64,000 bases of DNA. Origin: Gelatoporia subvermispora B. Its lineage: Eukaryota; Basidiomycota; Agaricomycetes; Polyporales; Gelatoporiaceae. Location: positions 124,001-188,000 of the forward strand of contig KB445793.1 in assembly GCA_000320605.2 (NCBI GenBank). Reading direction: 5' to 3'. This document shows positions 46,337 to 56,198 of this stretch, piece after piece (position 1 is the first letter of the stretch; every line of letters begins with the position of its first letter). The notes beneath the pieces were generated by a model. The model was not told the origin of the DNA and ran no database searches. It was given only the letters and a program-made list of their open reading frames with translations. Position numbers and translations under genes: made by a program.

Positions 46337-47858
46337 ATGCCTCCGCTAGCGCAGTTGCAACAAGATGGACTATGCCTTCAATATCCCGAGAACCTCCCAT
46401 TGCACGCTACCCTCTCGCAGGAGATGGCCTTGAGCATGCTCTTACGCGCGACCCAACTAGCGCAGCATACACCATTTGTCTGGCGGTACATTGACAAACC
46501 AGCGGGTGAGTCGGAGCTGTATGTCGTGTGGGAATTCTGTAGAGTCTCGCGTTGCTGATGATATCGCTTTGCGGCGGTTGACTGTGGATGTTTGGATCAT
46601 GCCACGGATGGCAGACGGCCAACTTTTCTTGATCTTCGCAATGCCTAGCGCTCCCTTCCCGGCGGATGGAATCAGATATCAGGACCAAGAGCAAAGATAC
46701 GTGCTGCCTGCGGCGAGCGGACGAGTGCGTACAATAGTTCCCCACAAACAGGGCCTTATTGATGTGGCGCGCAGGAACTTGAGGTTCTTGAGGTCAGACA
46801 CGGCTTCATCCCTGGCTCTCCAGACCCCGCTGCATATCGTGCGCGGAGGCGCTATCGCCTGTCGAAAGGCGGACACCCACAGCTAGTCCTGATACACTAC
46901 TCCCGTGGTCAAGCAATCCGTGAGCCCATCCCCCTGACGTCTAGCATGCTGAGGTTGACTAATCCTGCGACAGCCATCATCCCTGCTATGAACACGCCCG
47001 TCCGCTCTTACCCCCTGATGCCACACGATGAACCTCCGGTGTTCGTCATGGGCCCGAAAATGGGACAAAAGGCATACCCCAATGCCGGTGGCGCAGGGCC
47101 CATTCCCATCCCACCACAGGATCGTCAACCACCAATGCAGCCTCCTATCGGCATGGGAGGTGGAATGGGACCTGGCGCGGGAGCAACACCGCAAGCATTG
47201 CTCGCTGCACAGAATCACAACATGGAGGCGCTGGAGAGGAGAAGCAGGGAACGAAGCGGGAGCATGGGCACGGTGAGTAGCTAAAATGCGTTGGTTCAAA
47301 CCTAGACGTCCTAACACTGTTATGGCATCGCAGAGACAACCTCAAACGCGTGTGATAGAAGAGGAGGACGACGCAGGTATGTGGCGGGTGAAGGTCATCC
47401 TGGGGTTTCGCTCATAGCAGTTTCAGATGAAACGGACCTGATTTCCACCCGTTCCCTCGCACTGGCGCGCTACAGGCGGAATCATGAGTTCATGAACGAA
47501 GTCTTCATGTACGCTGCATTTGGTGCGTGGTTTGCGAGACGTAATAGACATAGTGGACCCTGAGTCTGATCGTCCTCATGACAGGCAAGCAACATCCTCT
47601 CCCCGAGAGACCACCGCCGTATTCTATCTTCAAGCAATCAGATCTCGACGACAAAGTCGTACGTGCTTAGTTCTTCGCGCCCGTTGCTATCCATCTGATG
47701 ATGTTTTCCAGGCGAAACTGACAGCAGAAGTGGAGGAGCTCAAAGCAAAGTCAGCTAGCCGAAGAGCTGCGCGCGAGACTGCGGAAGCAGTGGAGGCTGC
47801 AGACGTATCGATGGAGTCATTAGGGACGACTCTGAGCGAAGACGTCCTTGCAACATGA
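46337..47858 (+). CDS. ssr4: SWI/SNF and RSC complex subunit Ssr4-like (DUF1750)
   Basis: This is likely a nuclear chromatin-remodelling subunit. Exons 46337-46505, 46615-46724, 46775-46919, 46974-47272, 47334-47376, 47427-47522, 47585-47658 and 47712-47858 give 1,083 nt (360 aa). The N-terminal DUF1750-like domain (about 1-145) contains LPLHATLSQEMALSMLLRA, FVWRYIDKPADGQLFLIF, FPADGIRYQDQEQRYVLP and RRRYRLSKGGHPQLVLIHYS. A Pro/Met/Gly-rich linker follows, then RSLALARYRRNHEFMNEVFM and a short C-terminal coiled coil. The first intron (46506-46614) must be removed to join KPA to DGQLF. The ATG is about 195 bp from the right end of the TIR element, which therefore sits in or next to this promoter. 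Confidence 0.85.
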
Positions 47859-48295
47859 ATGCTTTTGTTGCGACTACCTGTATCTGTTGTATTTCTATCC
47901 TTAGGCTTGTCTCCGGTGCCAATGAGTTTCCTTGGGTCTATCATAACCTCGTTGGGGATGGCTGAGCAGCCTGTCTACCACTGCGCCAGAACGCTGAAAT
48001 CGACCTCGTTGGCTTGCCAGTTGTTTCACCGCAGACCTTCTGAAGAAACCAGACTAGGCCGACTTAGCAAGAGTGCAAGTGTGCAGCATCACCAGGTCCT
48101 GATCAACCCTGACGGTGCCAGATCATTAAAATTGGGACTACAACTAGGAACATCTTTGATTCTGATTTCAGGCAATGAGTTGAGTCTGGGCCTCATCTCC
48201 CAGAGAGTAACACAAGTCATCCAATTTCCTTTGGCATGTACAAAGATATCACAGAATCCACTGGGCGAGGTAACAACGGAACAAGCCGTCACATC
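47859..48295. other. Intergenic between convergent genes
   Basis: These are the 3' flanks of the convergent ssr4-like and aldo-keto reductase genes. No feature is seen. Confidence 0.5.
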
Positions 48296-49854
48296 TCAGA
48301 CGACGCCCTTCCCCCAGTTCTCCGCGCCCTCACGTTCGCCCGCAGCCTCGACGTCGTCATAGGGGTAGTCATCGAAGATGTCGAACGGGATGCCCCACCC
48401 CTTGGACGGGTTGCCGACGCGGTGCGGAGGGTGCGACGTCGCGGCCGTCTCGAGCGTCTCAAACAAATCATCAGGGAGCGCGACGACTGCCATCACGCCC
48501 CACAGAAGGTCAGCGCTGCCCGCGAGTGACCCTCTTGCGGAGGTAGTACGTACCGTGGAGGTTCTCCTCGATGCGCGAGGGCGTGACGCTCTTGGGGAGG
48601 ACGATCGTCCCGCGCTGAACGTGCCATGAGATGAGCACCTGCGCGGGCGTGATGCCCAGCTCGGATGCGATTGCCTTCACTTCGGGGACGTCGAGCGACT
48701 TCTGGACGTAGCCTGTGCCGCCGAGAGGGGAGTACGCCTCGAGCGGGATGCCGTTCTCCCTCGACCACTGAGCCGCGAAGCATAAGCGGGGGCTGGGGTG
48801 TCCTACTCGCATGCTTACCTCCAGAAGGTCAGGCTGCGGGTTCCAGAAGTTGAGCTCGACCTGGTTGACTGCTGGCTTGATCTTGAGCGGGTTAGCGGTA
48901 AGGTTTTCCAGCCTTTATTGTCCGGGGTCAGAATCCCTCAGGGAATTTCTGACGCATGAGCGAACTTGCCTAGGGATGTTGAAGCTACGGTAAGGTTATC
49001 ATCAGATATATGTAGAACACCCGATCGCGGAAGGTCTCACTTGCTAACACCGATGTTGCGGACCTTCCCCTTCTCGACCATTTCTTCGAGTTTCTGCCAT
49101 GTCGGGTACGGGTTCGCGGTGAGCTCCGGGTCGAACTGATTGGTGCCTTTCTTGAATGCAATCGGCCAGTGAACGAGGTACAAGTCGAGGTAGTCTGTCC
49201 CCAGCTTGCTGAGAGACTCGTCGAGGGCCGGCTCCACGTCCTCCGGTGCATGGAAGGTGTTCCACAGCTTGATGTGTTTGAGACAAACGGCTGCACGAAA
49301 ATCCCGCAGCTGTACACACCTTCGAGGTGAGCCAGACCTCGCTCCTAGGGACGCCGCTATCTTTCAGAGCTTGCCCGACCTCCTCTTCGTTCTGTGCTTT
49401 GTGTCAGCACCGCCTCAGTCATAGCTTTGGGACGTGGCGCACATAGTACACCCAAGCATCGTCAATGTGCCTGTACCCGGCCTTCAATGCGACTTTCACA
49501 GCGTTGCCAACCTCGTTCCGGCCAGCCTGCCACACTCCTACATCAACACCACTCAATACACAGCCCACACCGCACAATATGCACACTACCAAGTGCAACC
49601 GATGGGATTTTGTCTCCCGACGCCAACGTGAAGTGCTCCGGCAGCGACGATAGGTTGCGGTGCATCCCCATGCGCGAGTTGCATGGGAGGCGGCTCGTGC
49701 GGACGACGAAGCGGACGGCGGTGAACATGGCGTACAGAGCGGCGGCGGCGGCGACTAGGGCGAAGAGCACGTTCTTGCGGCGGGTGGTGGGCTTTGTGGT
49801 GAGCTCGCCGTCGTCATCCCCGCTGGATAAGAGCTTGTACCGATACGAGGGCAT
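48296..49854 (-). CDS. Aldo-keto reductase with possible N-terminal membrane anchor
   Basis: This is an NAD(P)H-dependent carbonyl reductase of the AKR superfamily. Minus-strand exons 49590-49854, 49443-49537, 49320-49391, 49041-49267, 48970-48984 (15 nt), 48819-48912, 48554-48767 and 48296-48486 give 1,173 nt (390 aa); soluble fungal AKRs are about 310-330. FTLASGDKIPSVALGVWQAG starts the barrel. The catalytic tetrad is visible as Asp and Tyr in YRHIDDAWVY, Lys in EVWLTSK and His in YLVHW. IPLEAYSPLGG and VLPKSVTPSRIEEN bind the cofactor. In the same exon and frame, residues about 28-51 (NVLFALVAAAAALYAMFTAV) form a membrane segment after RRK, implying a signal anchor. An internal start (MGMHRNL, 49671) would give a soluble enzyme. 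The intron after the 15-nt exon begins GC, not GT. Confidence 0.88.
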
Positions 49855-52591
49855 GACGAAAGTCTGGGAACGCAATATTGTGCGCCCGCGCGCGGACTTG
49901 GTGTGGAGGCGCATCCCGTGTTGAGATAAGATAAGATCCTCTTTCGCAGGCTCGGGATCAGTTTCGCATCTCATCCGCTTCGCAGAACACCTCATCTCTG
50001 CTTGGCGTTTCGAAACATATTGCGAGGACATGTATGCATGCAATTATCGCAACCCCACAGAGTACATACAATTCGAGGGCCATACCCTCTCGCTATCCGA
50101 CTACGGTGGAATACGTCTCGAAGGTTCAAACGTTAATGATCACCAATACTTCCAGCATGGGTAATCGATGTTCCTCCATACGACGACCCGAGTACATGAT
50201 CGGACGAAGTTAAGAAGTTGAGCAGTAGAGCTGGAGAGGGAGCTAAACCGAAGGTAAGGGAGTCAGATCGAGACAGTGAAGCTGGCTGTGTGATTGTGTG
50301 AGAAACTCAAGTGAGATATCTGAAGAACTTTCGAAGCCTCGTAGATTGATTTCAGAGCACACAGCGCACCGATACGTGCCGCAGACCCTTGTTGCATCGC
50401 ACGCCCAAGGTGCTCCGTGTTTGACTTTGGGCTTTCCGCATTCGTGCGCCACCGCGATCTTTGTCACAGTGATGTGTTGATAGAACCGTCAATCATATTC
50501 TGAGGCTGAACACAATCGTTAAACAGTGATCCGGTAATCCGTCCTGTAGGCTGCAGCTTGCGCTCTTCATCACCAGACAAATAATGTGATGATCATCCAA
50601 AGACCTGTGCACTTGGTGCAATGTCGCAAAGGCGCTGGCATGGGGGCATCTTTCCGAAGTGGAGCAACTGTCCTCCGTGGGACCTTGTGCAGACATTGCT
50701 GAAAGGTCAGTGTGTGAAAACAGACACAGGGTGAAAGCTTGTTGACCAGGTGATCTGGACAGGCAGACGTAGTCGGTCTTATGGTGGAGATAGTCAAGTG
50801 AGGGCAATACCGAGAAATGCCGGCCAAATATGCAACCCGGCACTAGACCATTCAAGGTACTCCACATCACGACAGCTTCGATGCTAGATCCCAGAGATGT
50901 TGCGCCATAGCATCCAGGGAACGCACTGGCAGTGCCATTTTCCTGGGCAGTTGAGATTCTGGGGCCACAAATCTGGTCAGATAAGCATGTCGCCGCCGGA
51001 GAATAATGAAGAGACGCCATTCATTACACGGCTGTCCGCGGCCCTCCGCTGCTCCGTGAACTCTACTTGAGAGCACAGTCTGACGTGACTCACCTCACAT
51101 GGCGCCACAAATAGTCAGATGCGGTTACTGTGCTGCACGTCTTGCGCTGTCCGCCCGACGAAGCTTACGGCATCTGCGCTTTCAAGACCAATTTTGGCCT
51201 CATCCCGTACGCGCAGCGCCGGCGTAGGTTCGAAGAAGCCTCCGCCGTGTTCTCGTGCACGGATTGGATTCAGATCTGGTCTACTGTCCGGGGCGCCGCG
51301 GCGAATGACTAAGCACCAGTCGAGGCTTTGGAGAAGCCACACGGAATAGGACGGCAGGGCTGAGTCTAGCTCTGTAGGATGTGTGTGCCTGTTCCATCTG
51401 AAGGTACCGAGACAAAGGGAATATTTCTGTACCTGCTACTTGACCAGTGGCATTGACTGGCACAGCATGACAGCCTTGCTGGTTAATCAAGGCTGGGACG
51501 GTGGGCTACGATCAAGAAGGGGCGACGGTGATATACGGACTCTAAGAGGGATTCTCGCCCTTGATATAGGTCGTCAGAAAGGACTGTTCTCTACCCTACG
51601 CGTCACGAATTCATCTTGGCTGATCCTTGGTCGGAGGGAAGAGTGAACAGCGAACTGACAGAGAAGACCGGCTGTTCAGGCACTCGGTCTGCGCGATGCG
51701 ACGTGCGCCGGTGGGCCTCCCGGACAGACACTGGAGAGACACGGTGCTTATGAGAACTTCGTCGGAAAATGAGATTTGATTGTGGCCAGAATTACAGTTG
51801 TTCCGTCAGCTGGAGTCAAAAACACAGCAAAAGACAAAAGGAAGCCAATGGGCGGCGTCGGTAGAAACGAACGCAGCGCCCCAGCGCCCGCGGCACGCGC
51901 CGGACGCGCCCACGCCGCCAACAACGTTCAAAATGCCGAATTCGACGTAACTTTCCCTCGAACACCTTCAGACGTCCTTCCCAGCATCCCGAATGCGCCA
52001 ACGTGTTTCCAATGATATGCACCGTATAATCATGATCTGTTACCCTTCACACGGCCCTCTATTTTGCCCGAATTGCGAGAGTACTGCATACAGGTGTCCG
52101 CACCTACGATACGCCCATCTATCATAACTATCAAAGCAAATCCGACGATGACGGGAAGACATGCCGTATGACAGGCGCCGGCTGTGCACCGAGCGAACAT
52201 TTGCGTTCTCTAGCGGGCGAGCTTTCCGATGCAATTGACCTGCCTTCCTCCGGTGCCGCCCCGGGTTGGCTACCGTAGCTAGCACCATCATAACCCGTGC
52301 AGACCGCAGGCGGCCAGCGTGAGTGCGACCCTAGCCGGACCCGAATATCAATATCCTGACCCGAGTCCGGACAACCTAGTCATCCGCCGTGCGTGTCACA
52401 CTGCACGCGGATCTGTATGTCGCGGGGCCAGGACGCGACAGGGTGATCGCGCCGCCGGAATCGTCATGTCGGGGCGATATAAGGACTGCGTCCCTGTTCG
52501 CTCTGACTGCCCACTCGCCCGCCCACTGCTATAACTATCACGCCTAACGGCGCACCTGCTGTGCCCGTGCTACTACACAGACTTCTGTACT
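49855..52591. other. Gene-poor stretch upstream of transporter and reductase
   Basis: About 2.7 kb between divergent genes. A 175-codon minus frame (50493-51020) and others near 51100-51650 and 51776-52015 lack family features. TATAAG at 52478-52483 may serve the transporter. Confidence 0.5.
52478..52483 (+). promoter_or_regulatory. TATA-like element of the MFS transporter
   Basis: TATAAG in GATATAAGGACT lies about 110 bp upstream of the ATG at 52592. Confidence 0.35.
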
Positions 52592-54211
52592 ATGATGCAG
52601 ACACTAGATGTGCGCGTCGACGATGTCGGCCTCAAGAAATGCGACTCGCATAACGTAGCCTCCGAGTTCACAGTTTCCGCTACCGACATCCCTTACTCGC
52701 CTACATCCGCTCTATCACCATTAGAAGCTGCGCAGACGCACGAAGACGATGCGTACCCCGAAGGCGGGCTGCGCGCGTGGCTGACGGTGTTCGGTGCATT
52801 CCTCGCGCTGTTCTGCACATTCGGACAGCTCAACTCCTTCGGCACGTTTCAGTCATGGTATGCCGACCATCAGCTGCACCATCTGCCACAGTCGACTATC
52901 TCGTGGATTGGTTCGCTCCAGCTTTGGGTCTTCTTCTTCTCGGTGAGTGGGCCCGCTCCGATCGATGATCACGAAGTTGAACAGGCTTTTGACAGGGCGG
53001 CTTTATTGGGCGGCTTTTTGACGCGTATGGTCCGCACGTCGTCATGATCCCAGGCACTGCTATCCTAGTCCTCAGTATCATGGCGACAAGCCTTTCAACG
53101 CAATACTACCAATATGTACTCGGTCAAGGCGTGCTGTTCGGACTCGGTGTTGGTATGCTGTGAGTCGCCGCGTGGCCAGTGCTCCCTCAAGCTGTGTCGA
53201 TATTGACCGGTCTCACAGGTTCTACCCGCCGCTGGCTGCCATCTCGACGCATTTTTGCAAATTGAGAGCGACTGCGCTGGGTATTGCCTTTGCTGGATCT
53301 GGCGTCGGTCAGGATTCCCTCTCACGCTTCAAGTCCGTACGCTAACAGAATGCACAGGCGGCGTCGTGTATCCAATTATGCTCGACAGACTGTTCGTCCA
53401 GGTCGGGTTCGATTGGGCTGTACGCATATCCGGGTTCATCGCACTAGTGCTCTGTTCCGTCGCGTGTGCGACGGTCTCGAATAGACTTCCCCGGGTGCCG
53501 GCACCATATTTCGAGATGAAACTCATCAAGGACGCGACATTCCTCCTGCTCGTGGCCGGCAGTATCTTCATCTCCTTGGGTAAGTCTCAATTCGGATAAA
53601 GCGATAAAGCGATGTTAAAATTCTTCAAGGGCTTTTCATTCCATTTTTCTACATCGTAGAATACTCTACCAGCCACGGCGTCAATCCCACAGTAGCATTC
53701 TACGTGCTGTCGGTGATGAATGCAGGCGGGATCTTTGGTCGTCTGGCACCGCCAATGCTCTCGGACTCATTCGGCCGTTTCAACCTCATCGTCCCCTGCG
53801 CATTCCTCTCAGGACTCTCCATACTGGTCGTGTGGATCTTCGCTGACAATTTACCGACAATCCTCATCTTCGCCATCCTCTACGGGTTCTTTTCCGGCGC
53901 GTTCAACTCGCTCATCATGCCCTGCGTCGCGCAAATTTCGAGCATAAGGACGATCGGCACGCGAGTCGGCGTCCTATACTCGATCATTTCATTCCCGTGA
54001 GTGCCGGCCTGTCAAATCGCCACAAGAATGTTGCTGATAGATCGCGTGCAGATCTCTCGGAGGCGGCCCTGCAGCGGGCGCGTTGCTAAAGCTTAACCAC
54101 GGGTCGTACTCGGGCATGATCATACTGAGCGGAACAACCGTGCTCGCCGGATCTATCTTCTTGCTGTGGGCACGACTGCGCCTCCAGCCACGTCTCTCTG
54201 CACGCGTCTGA
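52592..54211 (+). CDS. MFS monocarboxylate-transporter-like protein
   Basis: This is a plasma-membrane major facilitator of the MCT/MCH family (fungal monocarboxylate-porter-like; substrate unknown). Exons 52592-52942, 52996-53159, 53219-53307, 53358-53579, 53630-53996 and 54052-54211 give 1,353 nt (450 aa), the normal length. After an acidic cytosolic N-terminus comes YPEGGLRAWLTVFGAFLALF, the family's (D/E)GG-W entry to TM1, then LNSFGTFQSWY, TISWIGSLQLWV, GGFIGRLFDAYGPHVVMIPG, GVLFGLGVGMLFYPPLA and GIAFAGSGVGGVVYPIM. Later come NAGGIFGRLAPPMLSDSFGR and SLGGGPAAGALL. MMQ at the start allows use of either of two adjacent ATGs. The gene is intact. Confidence 0.92.
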
Positions 54212-54568
54212 ACATTCTATCATGAACACATTTTGCAAAATACTGTCCATTGTCGCATATCACACTATCCACAAATACCCCGATGTATCATTATTGCTAA
54301 TATTGTATCCTGTCACATACCTATGTTCTTACGACCTACCTTGATGTCCACGAATAGTACGGACTGCCTCGCGGTGTACCGCGGGGGTCATTGAATCACG
54401 CATTACTTCATCCCGTTTGACCTCGGGATGGTCCGTTCGCTACAGAATTTTCCTCTTGGCATGGAGCTATGTCACGACGGCGATGCCAGGGTCTGATCGG
54501 TACAAAAGTCTCGGGATGACAGATGAGCAGTCTCACATTCACCGAGCGTATTTCATGCGTACACTTTT
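54212..54568. other. Intergenic between convergent genes
   Basis: This is the 3' flank of the transporter and of HIS1. It is A/T-rich near 54230-54320. No feature is seen. Confidence 0.5.
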
Positions 54569-55747
54569 TTACACCCTACAATTGTCCAGATTAAATATCA
54601 GAATATCCTCCGCACCTATCTTCACAAGCTCGTCCATCACGTCCGCGGCCCGGCCCTTCTCCACCATGCTGCTGACGGCCACCCACGCCTCGTCCTCCAG
54701 GGGGCTGATGGTCGGGGCTCGTCGCCCGGGGGTGATTGTAGTCGCATCATGGAGTCGCGCGCGGGTGACATTGTATTCGCAAATGACATACTTCCCGGCC
54801 GCGACCACGCCGGCGATGCGGCTTGTGATGAGCTGTATGAGCGGTTCGAGGCGCGGGTGCTTCTGGACGGTGGATTTGATGAGGACCGCCTCGGACTGGA
54901 GGAGAGTTGCAATTGCGTGCAGACCAGCTGCGCGCATCGTGTCGCCGGACTCTGGGGTACAGTCAGCGGGTAACCCGACGGGAGCACTACGGGAGAGACG
55001 CACCAACGAGGTCGACTGTGCACTCAGGTCAGCGCGCGATCACGTCGGGTGAATGCGAGACGTACCGATCCCGTCTGCGAGGCCCAGAGCACACGCAGCC
55101 TCCACGCTACCACCTACGTACTCGATCTTCGTCCGGCTGTCCTCTGCCAACTGTAGTCTCTCATCGATTCCCTTGAAGTACTGGCCAGATAGCACTTCGA
55201 AGCTGGTGACTACCCGCTTGCCCGCAAGCGCCTCGACTGTCTGAAAAGGACCCGCCTCGGGAACCTGCACTTGCAGCGCGCACTTGCCGAAACCGAGCTT
55301 GAGGACTTCTGTTACGTGGACCTCCATCTTCGCTTCGAGGATGACATCTTGTCCAGTGATACCGAGATCGACGTTACCCTTGCCGACGAATGACGGGATG
55401 TCGGACGCAGGAAGGAATACACTACGTTTAGGTGAGGCAAATGAGGAAGATGGACGTGGGACAGGCGTACAGAGCAATTGGGTGGTTCTTCACAAGGCAG
55501 ACGTCTAGTCTGTGGTGTCTCCGGAACTGAATGTCGGCGCCTGCTCAGCTAGTTAAACCCCCGAAGAAATACGAGGTGTTGAATGATCGACCTGCGAGTA
55601 GTTCGAGGCATTTCTCGTGCAATCTCCCTGAGAGCGTGCACGTTAGCAAGACGGATGGTGTATTTCGAAAACCACCTTCCCACCTTTCTTTGGAATCGCA
55701 AACAGCAAGCGACCGTCAAGAGCTTCAGCATCTGTGGCGTCGGGCAT
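54569..55747 (-). CDS. HIS1: ATP phosphoribosyltransferase
   Basis: This enzyme catalyses the first step of histidine biosynthesis, joining ATP and PRPP to phosphoribosyl-ATP in the cytosol, with feedback inhibition by histidine. Minus-strand exons 55684-55747, 55592-55627, 55471-55540, 55066-55421, 55005-55016 (12 nt) and 54569-54951 give 921 nt (306 aa; yeast His1 is 297). Motifs are RLLFAIPKKGRLHEK, PASDIPSFVGKGNVDLGITG, GKRVVTSFEVLSGQYF, EYVGGSVEAACALGLADGI and VDLVESGDTMRAAGLH (PRPP-binding region). The C-terminal regulatory ACT-like domain follows (about 210-306), so this is the long, hexameric form. The 12-nt exon encodes part of VDLVE. TGAGTCA lies about 180 bp upstream. Confidence 0.95.
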
Positions 55748-56198
55748 GCAAAATCGGTGGCGTGCTAGAAGGCTGTAGATCGATTGACGCACTCATGTTT
55801 CAGACAGACCACTGAGTAATACCGGGAACTCCAATAGATGATATGCTAGGAGAAACAGAGAACGGATTACCAGCGAGACGAAGCCCGAGCCAGGGAGTAG
55901 AGAGAGGTCGCACGTTCGAGCGAATCCTGAGTCACAAAACATTTGAGCAGATCTGAGATAAGATTAGATTAGCTACTACTCCGGATCAGTTTAAGCGATT
56001 AGATTACATTTGTGCTTGGCCAAATCGAGCGCCCTTAATTGATCATCAAGTATTACCTAAGCGGACTACTGACGGGTGGACGGGCGCCCGGAACTCCTTG
56101 CTTTCCTTTGCTTCATCCCACCACCACCTCCTCCCATTTCCTGAGAATCCTCTCATTCACCCATTCGTACCTCCCAAGCGAAAATTCAGGTCAATTGA
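55748..56198. other. Divergent promoter, HIS1 and kinase
   Basis: About 450 bp shared by two divergent genes. It holds the TGAGTCA site (55928-55934) and a CT-rich tract just before the kinase start. Confidence 0.55.
55928..55934. promoter_or_regulatory. HIS1: Gcn4/CpcA-type TGAGTCA site near HIS1
   Basis: TGAGTCA lies 181-187 bp upstream of the HIS1 ATG. Histidine genes are classic targets of the general amino-acid-control bZIP factor in fungi, which makes this occurrence more believable than a random one. Confidence 0.5.

Noticed and set aside
50493..51020. 175-codon minus-strand frame
   Set aside because: No domain, no supporting introns and random-looking composition.
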